Below, one piece after another: positions 53,228 through 59,148 of a stretch of DNA of 59,148 bases. The notes under the pieces are model-generated. The model was not told the origin of the DNA, did no database searches, and was given only the letters and a program-made list of their open reading frames with translations. Location of the stretch: positions 1 to 59,148 of the forward strand of contig DAONSX010000007.1 in NCBI GenBank assembly GCA_035411425.1, read 5' to 3'. This DNA is from TTA-H9 sp002071415 (lineage in GTDB: Bacteria; Bacteroidota; Bacteroidia; Bacteroidales; TTA-H9). Both the position numbers and the translations under genes were made by a program. Each line of letters opens with the position of its first letter. Within the stretch, counting starts at the first letter, position 1.

Positions 53228-55633
53228 TCAAAGAGTTATTTCGAGTCCGGCAATGAAATGAATCCCTGCCTGAGGAAAATAGCCATCCATTTTTCTGCGT
53301 TGATTTTCATAAATATAGCTATAAACCCATGCATTGCTTTCATACTTATGATCGAATATGTTGTTTACTACAAAGAAAAGGTTCATGTTGCGTATATAAG
53401 GTATTGAAAGTGAATAATCTATCCGCAAATCGCTTACAAAATAAGGATGGAGTTTCCTTTCGTTGCTCGAGCTGTTATCGATATATTGTTTACCCACATA
53501 TTTCGACTGCAACATGAACGTTAGGCTTTGAAGAGGCATGTACTGAATACTTAAGCCTGCAATCACTGGAGGTGAAAATGAAATATCGGTTTCCTTGTAA
53601 TAAATGCTCTGTTGGTCACCTGTATCCCAATTATCGACATATTCCGTCAGATTTTTAATCTTGTTGCGGCTAAGGGTTAAGTTGGCTATCAAATGCAAAG
53701 AAGGAGCAAGCTGAGCATTCCCCTGAAGCTCTATTCCTGCTCTGTAACTATCTGGAACATTCATCATTATCGGGTCTCCCACATTATTGATTTTGCCTGT
53801 CAATACCAATTGGTTTTTGTATTGCATCCAATAAAAATTTGTTCCAAATTGAAGATGAGTGTCCGACCATTCATAGCCTAATTCGAGGTCATACAGACGT
53901 TCGGGTTGAGGTGTATAACCTTCGTCGGCATCCCTGTAATTATCACGCGAAGGTTCACGATTTGCTACTGCCAGTGAAAGATAAAGCCGTTGTCTTTCAT
54001 TGAAGCTTATATTCATTCCAGCCTTGGGATTGAAAAAATTGAATAAATGACTTTGATCGAGCCTTCGCTGATCATCGTGTATACCTTCTATCTTGTAATC
54101 AACACGTCTATATTGCATATCGGCAAACCACGAAAGATATTTCGTCATTTCCCATGATGCTTTGCCGTAGATATTGAAATCCTTTTTTATTCCCTCATTG
54201 CGGTAATAATCGTTTTCGGGGAAGCTAGCCGAAGCATACCTCGCCCAAATGATTCTTCCAAAGTGCTGACCTTTGTAATAATTATAGGCTCCACCCAAAG
54301 TGAATCTCCATCGAGGATTTTTTTCATAAATGAAAGAAAAAGTAGTTCCTGCAAAGTCGTTATCGAGATGTTTCCTATTGATTAAATCGGTTTTACGGAT
54401 AGTATCGTTTCCTATAATGAGGTCGGGCAGGGCATATTTACTATATTTAGCATCTTCTCTGAAGGATTCGTAATATCCAAAACCGTGTGTATAATGGGCT
54501 GCTAAATTGAGGGTAATATTACTGGAAGGGGAGAGGCTGTATAAGAGCTGATAATGGTCTTGCTGATAGTCGTCGATTTGGTTTTTATAATAAAGCGTAT
54601 CACCATACTCATTAGTATAGAGGCCGGCTGGATTAAAAGTACGCCATTTGTCGAGTAATTCTGAAGGAACACCTTCCCAGGCTTGGTAAGTAATCTCTTT
54701 TCCACCCATGATATTGATGCGTAACAGACTTTTCTTGCCATAGTAGCCTCCTGATAGAAAGAAAGACTTCAGGTTAGCGCTGGCTCTATCAATATAGCCA
54801 TCGGAGGTTATTCGGCTAAGGCGTCCATCAAGCGCAAAGCCACTGGAAGATTTTCCTGTGCTAAAACTTATATAATTTCGTAAGGTATTGAAACTGCCCC
54901 CTGAAGCATGTATAATGGTTTGAGGTTCATCGGATATCTTGGTGCTCAATAAATTGATGCTTGCGCCAAAGGCTCCTGCTCCGTTCACCGACGTCCCTAC
55001 TCCTCTTTGTATTTGTATATTATCGGTCGAAGATGCAAAATCAGGTAAATCAACCCAGTAAACTTGCTGAGATTCTGGATCGTTCAGTGGAATTCCATTT
55101 ACCATTACATTTATGCGAGTCATATCTGTGCCTCGAATTCTTAAACTGGTATATCCAATCCCTGTACCTGCATCGGAACTTGCTACCACTGAAGGGCTCA
55201 TTTGCAACACATAAGGTAAATCTCGTCCAATGTTCAATTTCCTTATCTCCTTCCGATGTAGTTCGCTAAAAGTAGTGGGAACCGAAATATCTACCCTGGT
55301 GGATTTTACGATTACTTCTTCCTGCATGTGAGCTAATGTCTGTAATTTTATTTTTAAAAAGAGATTCCTGTCTAATTTAATGGTATCAAAATATGACTCA
55401 TATCCTACATAACTGATTTTTAAAGGATAATTACCCGAAGGAAGTTTTTTGATGGAAAAATATCCGACGTCGTTGGTTACAGCTCCATAAGGAGAATTCA
55501 ATATAACAACATTGGCTCCAACGAGACTTTGCCCGCTCGAGGCGTCACAAACCGTCCCACTCAGCATATACTGAGACATGGCCACATAGGGGACAAGCGC
55601 CATGAAAATGAAAATAAAAGTTTTTTTGAACAT
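53228..55633 (-). CDS. TonB-dependent outer-membrane receptor, probable thiamin (or precursor) uptake
   Basis: 801 residues. Signal peptide, CarboxypepD_reg-like domain (about 22-105), plug (about 110-230, GYTSLRIRGTDMTRINVMVN, QRGVGTSVNGAGAFGA) and a 22-strand barrel ending in AGLEITL. Not paired with a SusD. The gene lies directly behind a TPP riboswitch, which points to thiamin or thiamin-phosphate import, as in the omr1-pnuT-tnr3 loci of Bacteroides. Neither pnuT nor a thiamin pyrophosphokinase follows here. FRED-type iron receptor motifs are not evident. Confidence 0.88.
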   Translation of the reverse strand: MFKKTFIFIFMALVPYVAMSQYMLSGTVCDASSGQSLVGANVVILNSPYGAVTNDVGYFSIKKLPSGNYPLKISYVGYESYFDTIKLDRNLFLKIKLQTLAHMQEEVIVKSTRVDISVPTTFSELHRKEIRKLNIGRDLPYVLQMSPSVVASSDAGTGIGYTSLRIRGTDMTRINVMVNGIPLNDPESQQVYWVDLPDFASSTDNIQIQRGVGTSVNGAGAFGASINLLSTKISDEPQTIIHASGGSFNTLRNYISFSTGKSSSGFALDGRLSRITSDGYIDRASANLKSFFLSGGYYGKKSLLRINIMGGKEITYQAWEGVPSELLDKWRTFNPAGLYTNEYGDTLYYKNQIDDYQQDHYQLLYSLSPSSNITLNLAAHYTHGFGYYESFREDAKYSKYALPDLIIGNDTIRKTDLINRKHLDNDFAGTTFSFIYEKNPRWRFTLGGAYNYYKGQHFGRIIWARYASASFPENDYYRNEGIKKDFNIYGKASWEMTKYLSWFADMQYRRVDYKIEGIHDDQRRLDQSHLFNFFNPKAGMNISFNERQRLYLSLAVANREPSRDNYRDADEGYTPQPERLYDLELGYEWSDTHLQFGTNFYWMQYKNQLVLTGKINNVGDPIMMNVPDSYRAGIELQGNAQLAPSLHLIANLTLSRNKIKNLTEYVDNWDTGDQQSIYYKETDISFSPPVIAGLSIQYMPLQSLTFMLQSKYVGKQYIDNSSSNERKLHPYFVSDLRIDYSLSIPYIRNMNLFFVVNNIFDHKYESNAWVYSYIYENQRRKMDGYFPQAGIHFIAGLEITL

Positions 55634-55638
55634 AAATA

Positions 55639-55680
55639 ATGGTTTTAATTGTGGAACAATGTATTAAAACCATATAGGGG
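55639..55680 (-). promoter_or_regulatory. Expression platform of the TPP riboswitch
   Basis: On the minus strand CCCCTATA (55680-55673) is complementary to TATAGGGG (55778-55771) at the 5' side of the aptamer's P1, so the two pairings exclude each other. Directly after it an 11-bp perfect hairpin (ATGGTTTTAAT / ATTAAAACCAT, 55639-55673) ends five bases before the ATG. No T run follows, so control is more likely at translation initiation than by termination. Confidence 0.5.
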
Positions 55681-55701
55681 AAAAGGTCATGAATGAATTA
55701 T

Positions 55702-55782
55702 ATCTCCCTACGCCGGTATAATCCGGATCAGGTTCAAAGGGTATGATCTCAGCCCCGCTATATCGGGACACCCCTATAAGGT
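55702..55782 (-). ncRNA. TPP riboswitch (THI element)
   Basis: Reverse complement carries the hallmark blocks in order: GGGGTGTCC, GGGGCTGAGATCATACCC, TTTGAACCTGATCCGG, and ATACCGGCGTAGGGAG. P1 is TTATA/TATAA. It binds thiamin pyrophosphate and lowers expression of the downstream receptor gene. The aptamer starts at the predicted transcription start given by the -7 box at 55791-55798. Confidence 0.95.
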
Positions 55783-55790
55783 ATCTACGG

Positions 55791-55798
55791 CAAAATTA
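55791..55798 (-). promoter_or_regulatory. -7 box of the riboswitch transcript
   Basis: Minus strand TAATTTTG fits TAnnTTTG. The predicted start lies about 6-8 bases downstream, at the beginning of the aptamer. No clear TTTG at -33. Confidence 0.5.
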
Positions 55799-55838
55799 GA
55801 ATATTTTATCTAATAAACGATTTGATAAAATAATTTGC

Positions 55839-55846
55839 TATTTTTG
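55839..55846 (+). promoter_or_regulatory. -7 box of aroQ
   Basis: TATTTTTG fits TAnnTTTG, 22 bases upstream of the aroQ ATG. A TTTG at 55821-55824 is 14 bases upstream, shorter than consensus. Confidence 0.35.
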
Positions 55847-55868
55847 ATGAAAAATGATTTGATAAAAG

Positions 55869-56288
55869 ATGACTATCGCGATTATCAATGGACCAAATCT
55901 AAACCTTTTAGGAAAACGACAACCTCATATCTATGGTTCTGAACGATTCGAAGACTATCTCCGTCAGCTCGAAACAACTTATCCTTATATCAATTTCATC
56001 TATCGACAACATAATATGGAGGGTGAAATCATCAATACCTTACATGAATTTGGATTTTCCACCGATGGGATTATACTAAACCCTGGCGGTTTTACACATA
56101 CTTCGGTAGCAATAGCAGATGCTATACGTTCTATTTACTGCCCTGTGGTAGAAGTGCACATCAGCATGCTCTTTGGCCGTGAACCTTACCGACAAAAATC
56201 GCTTACTGCTTCGGCCTGCAAAGGTTTTATTTGTGGCTTTGGATTAGAAAGCTATCGGTTAGCTGTAGAAAGCTTTCTCCAAAAATAA
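55869..56288 (+). CDS. aroQ: Type II 3-dehydroquinate dehydratase
   Basis: 139 residues. Third step of the chorismate pathway. N-terminal INGPNLNLLGKRQPHIYG with catalytic Tyr22, NPGGFTHTSVAIADAI for substrate binding and EVHIS with the catalytic His near residue 97. The residue after HIS is usually Asn (HISN); here it is Met (HISMLFGREPYR). The flexible-loop Arg17 is present. Dodecameric enzyme by family. Divergent from the TPP riboswitch transcript. Confidence 0.95.
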   Translation: MTIAIINGPNLNLLGKRQPHIYGSERFEDYLRQLETTYPYINFIYRQHNMEGEIINTLHEFGFSTDGIILNPGGFTHTSVAIADAIRSIYCPVVEVHISMLFGREPYRQKSLTASACKGFICGFGLESYRLAVESFLQK

Positions 56289-56874
56289 AAATAAACATCT
56301 CTCTAATAGAGAATTACCACAGCACTTTTTGTTTTTCTGAAAATGGTTAGAATGAGCCAAATCATTATTATTGACAAGAGCTATTTTAAATGAATAAATT
56401 TTATAGTCAATGTTTCTTGATTCAAAAGAAGTAAGAAATATTTGGAAAAACGCCCAAAAAGTAGAAAAAGCTTGTATATTTGTGTTATGAATTCCTTATT
56501 TTGATTCTTAGAAAAAGCATCTATGCCCATGGGGCAAGTCTCTGATTTGTTTACACGGGCTTTCCTTCAGAGAGAAGCAATTAAGGAATGCTACTATTTC
56601 AAATAGAAACACAGGTTTTAATAAAGTTTAACTGAATTGGAAACTCTTCTCATGTATAGCGTAAAAGTTAATAGCTATCCTTTCATCAAATGGTTTAATT
56701 CTTTTGATGATAAGGTTGCCAGATTATTATTATGGCTACTGCATCCAATATAACAAAACCCGAACGGTGTTGTGCGTCAGCTAATGAGATACAGAAAGAT
56801 ACTTTCTTATCGTTTTACAAATTAACATAATACATTAATTTAATTAACTTATTAAAATTTAAATTTATAACAAA
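56289..56874. other. Intergenic region with a possible promoter but no recognised gene
   Basis: 586 bp, AT-rich. TATATTTG at 56475-56482 fits the -7 box on the plus strand. Downstream are a 27-codon frame (56523-56606) and a 33-codon frame (56654-56755), neither with family similarity. Either a small RNA, a leader of about 390 bases for the next gene, or nothing. Confidence 0.35.
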
Positions 56875-57285
56875 ATGAACAAAATAAAATTTTTATTAGT
56901 AGCAGTTTGTTGCATCACAGCTACTTTAGCTTTTAAGGATGCTTCAGCACAGATAACGGTAGGTCCAGTTAATTTTAATTATTACATATCTGATCCTGAG
57001 GCCCCTCCAACTACAGAATATTCTGTTTATGCAGTCCTTGAGACAAGTGAGGGAAATCTCTATCCTATCCCTATAGGAGAAGTTACCGGCCAAGGGCTAA
57101 AATATTTACCACAAGTCATTAATTTTCCCGGGGTTGTTCCGCCCAATCCTATGCCAAGGTATCCTTATCGAATAATTGTTATGGTGTACAGAGGCAGCAT
57201 TGTTCGTACAGGAGTTTCCGACTGGGCCAACGAAGAAGGCTTATACCCCTGTACGCCTAATCCTATCAAAGTCCAGCAGTTTTGA
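56875..57285 (+). CDS. Small secreted protein of unknown function
   Basis: 136 residues with a clear signal peptide (NKIKFLLVAVCCITATLAF, cleaved near ASAQ). The mature part is about 110 residues, rich in Pro/Tyr/Val, with two Cys in total after the signal region unlikely to form more than one bond. Likely beta-rich. No family recognised. Followed by a strong terminator, so it is a single-gene unit. Confidence 0.7.
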   Translation: MNKIKFLLVAVCCITATLAFKDASAQITVGPVNFNYYISDPEAPPTTEYSVYAVLETSEGNLYPIPIGEVTGQGLKYLPQVINFPGVVPPNPMPRYPYRIIVMVYRGSIVRTGVSDWANEEGLYPCTPNPIKVQQF

Positions 57286-57293
57286 TTAAATTT

Positions 57294-57330
57294 GCATTTC
57301 CCCGGCCTGTTCCGGGGAAATGCTTTATCT
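57294..57330 (+). terminator. Intrinsic terminator after the small secreted protein gene
   Basis: A perfect 12-bp stem (GCATTTCCCCGG at 57294-57305, CCGGGGAAATGC at 57312-57323) with a 6-base loop, followed by TTTATCTT. Confidence 0.85.
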
Positions 57331-57340
57331 TAATTGAAAA

Positions 57341-58990
57341 ATGGAGCCTCACTATAAAAAATCCTTACTTTTAGTCTTAGCCGTTCTATTGTTCCGATTA
57401 AACCTATTTTCCCAAAAAGAACTCGACATTTGGTATTTTGGAAACAAAGCCGGCATTAGTTTCGTTAATGGAGGACCCATCGCATTATTGAATAATAATG
57501 AATTTATTCCTGGATATTCATCTACTATATCTGATTCCTCAGGAAATTTACTTTTTTATGGTCAAATTCGTTTACTAAACCGCAATCACACCTTAATGCC
57601 TAATGGTGATTTGGGAACTACGGGGGAGCATGGTATGATTGGTATTCAGACGAAAATCCCAGATACGATTTATTATATTTTTCATGTGGATGGTTTTGGA
57701 TTTCCCAATCCATCAGTTCACGAAGGCTTGACCTATTCCATATTGAACATGAATCTCGACAATGGACTGGGCGATATTGAACCCAGCAAAAAAAGTATTC
57801 CTTTATGTGGTGCATCACAGGCTTTTGGATGTATTACGGCTACTCGCCACAGCAACAATCATGATGCCTGGATAATTTCGAGAATACATGATCCTGATTC
57901 GAATTTTTATGTATCCTATCTTTTGAATGATAATGGTGTTGTCGATCAGCCTGTATTTAGCAATAGCGGGGTATTTCTGGATTATTCTATATCTACAATG
58001 ATACAGGCCTTGAAAATATCCCAGGATGGGAAGCATCTGGTATGCTGCTATTCCGACAGGTTTGAGGTGTGCAGTTTCAATACTGCCACGGGTGAAATTC
58101 AGCCCAAGTTTACCATTATTCCCAGTTATATTCCGGTTGGTCCATGCTTTCCTGATGATTTGGCCTTTTCGGTTGATGGCAAGTTTGTGTATGTTGCATG
58201 TCATTATTACTGTACTGCCATTTCAGGTTGTGCTGCTGTATTTCAGTACAACATGGAGAGGGGAGATTCTCTGTCATTTAAAGATTCTGAAAAATTCATA
58301 GCCATTGGGTCATTAATGGGCATACATCTTGGTCCAGATAATAAGATATATGCTACACAGACGTTTACAGATTCTCTTAGTGTTATTCATCATCCCTCTT
58401 TACCTGGTTCAGCCTGTCAGTGGCAAAAAAATTATCTCAGCCTGCGGGGAAGACAATCAGGTGTAGGGCTTTCACAAGGTCTTCAACGTTACTTTGCCTA
58501 TATTAATCACTCTGGGCAATGTCAAGGAATGCCGGTAAGCTTTTCACCCAACACCTATCCAGCACCCGATTCGCTTTGGTGGAACTTTGGCGATCCCGCC
58601 AGTGGCTCTGCCAATACTTCTATAGATAGCACTCCTCAACATATTTACGCCAACCCTGGTTCCTACACCATACAAATGATAGTAAAACATATTGACAATC
58701 GCTACGACACGGCCATATTTCATCTTTTCATTGAGCCTCAGCCCATCCCCAACCTTGGGCCGGATATTACAGTATGTGAAAACCAGGCAGTAATTCTGGA
58801 TGCAGGCTACAACCCCGAATGGACATATTTATGGAATACAGGAGCTACATCGAGCAGCATAACTGTCGACACCAGTGGAACATACAGTGTTACCGTAAGT
58901 TCTCAAAGCGGCTGTTCGGGCAGCGATAGCATCAATGTATTTATTGGTCAAGGCACAAAACCTCCACCCCGTCTCATCAAACACGATTGA
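57341..58990 (+). CDS. Secreted PKD-domain protein without a visible sorting domain
   Basis: 549 residues. Signal peptide (KKSLLLVLAVLLFRLNLFS, cleaved near SQKE). Residues about 28-385 look like a beta-propeller of the kind found in Bacteroidota gliding/type IX cargo (DIWYFGNKAGISFVNGGP, ALKISQDGKHLVCCYSD, DDLAFSVDGKFVYVA, GIHLGPDNKIYAT). A PKD domain (about 405-470, LWWNFGDPASGSAN) and an Ig-like repeat (about 475-537, CENQAVILDAGYNP, GTYSVTVSSQSGCS) follow. Relatives usually end in a type B or A sorting domain; this one stops at GQGTKPPPRLIKHD, so it is short at the C-terminus or uses another route. Confidence 0.8.
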   Translation: MEPHYKKSLLLVLAVLLFRLNLFSQKELDIWYFGNKAGISFVNGGPIALLNNNEFIPGYSSTISDSSGNLLFYGQIRLLNRNHTLMPNGDLGTTGEHGMIGIQTKIPDTIYYIFHVDGFGFPNPSVHEGLTYSILNMNLDNGLGDIEPSKKSIPLCGASQAFGCITATRHSNNHDAWIISRIHDPDSNFYVSYLLNDNGVVDQPVFSNSGVFLDYSISTMIQALKISQDGKHLVCCYSDRFEVCSFNTATGEIQPKFTIIPSYIPVGPCFPDDLAFSVDGKFVYVACHYYCTAISGCAAVFQYNMERGDSLSFKDSEKFIAIGSLMGIHLGPDNKIYATQTFTDSLSVIHHPSLPGSACQWQKNYLSLRGRQSGVGLSQGLQRYFAYINHSGQCQGMPVSFSPNTYPAPDSLWWNFGDPASGSANTSIDSTPQHIYANPGSYTIQMIVKHIDNRYDTAIFHLFIEPQPIPNLGPDITVCENQAVILDAGYNPEWTYLWNTGATSSSITVDTSGTYSVTVSSQSGCSGSDSINVFIGQGTKPPPRLIKHD

Positions 58991-59148
58991 TTATAAACCA
59001 ATAGAAAAAATTTTGTAGGCTATTCAAGCAAAAACGAATCGAATTTTTTTAAACTCTATCGACATCAAATTAAATTTATTTATGAATATTATATTAAATA
59101 GAGTCTGTCCATACAGTCATCAAAATTTTCAGTAAAAGTATAAACTTC

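Overview
The window is a chromosomal segment of a Bacteroidota bacterium, most likely an environmental Bacteroidales-type lineage assembled from a metagenome or draft genome. The evidence is a SusC/SusD pair, a hybrid two-component regulator, type IX secretion sorting domains plus PorQ, the DUF4295 protein beside bL33, the DUF1573-yajC-ybbR-coaE order, and many promoters with the Bacteroidota -7 box TAnnTTTG. Two 100-base N runs (1779-1878 and 4117-4216) are scaffold gaps, and both lie inside G-rich tandem repeats.

Region 1-4.65 kb is accessory DNA. It has an AbiEii-like nucleotidyltransferase toxin with a DUF6922 partner, a winged-helix/nucleotidyltransferase-like regulator, a four-helix-bundle (23S rRNA intervening-sequence type) gene with a second partial copy at the left edge, and a UpxY/NusG-like antiterminator behind a textbook promoter. 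ispF is also here. These genes are separated by blocks of 7-bp G-rich repeats. A polysaccharide locus may lie beyond the left edge. An orphan hybrid two-component system (4652-8749) follows, then a Nudix hydrolase.

Region 9.5-38.7 kb is mostly housekeeping: trxB, porQ, rlmD, aroK, a DUF1573-yajC-ybbR-coaE operon, a DUF6913-dapA-M14 peptidase operon, an MBL hydrolase, lpxL- and plsC-type acyltransferases, a GreA-like factor with an apparent leader terminator, a GT2 fusion protein, a DnaQ-like exonuclease, rpmG-DUF4295-ftsY, tRNA-Val(GAC), a FakA::FakB fusion, a CPA2 antiporter and a PLP aminotransferase. A decayed receiver-domain gene lies at 23.0-23.2 kb.

Region 39-52.1 kb is a polysaccharide utilisation locus read leftward: GH130, MFS transporter, a lipoprotein of unrecognised family, SusC, SusD, a FIVAR-LamG lipoprotein and a strong terminator. 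Directly beyond lies a type IX-secreted protein with its own promoter. It joins a paralogue of the unrecognised lipoprotein to a LamG domain resembling that of the FIVAR-LamG lipoprotein. This is the best candidate here for an undescribed enzyme or system.

Region 52.4-59.1 kb has a carboxypeptidase-regulatory-domain protein, a TonB-dependent receptor under a TPP riboswitch (probable thiamin uptake), aroQ, a small secreted protein with a terminator, and a PKD-domain secreted protein near the right edge.
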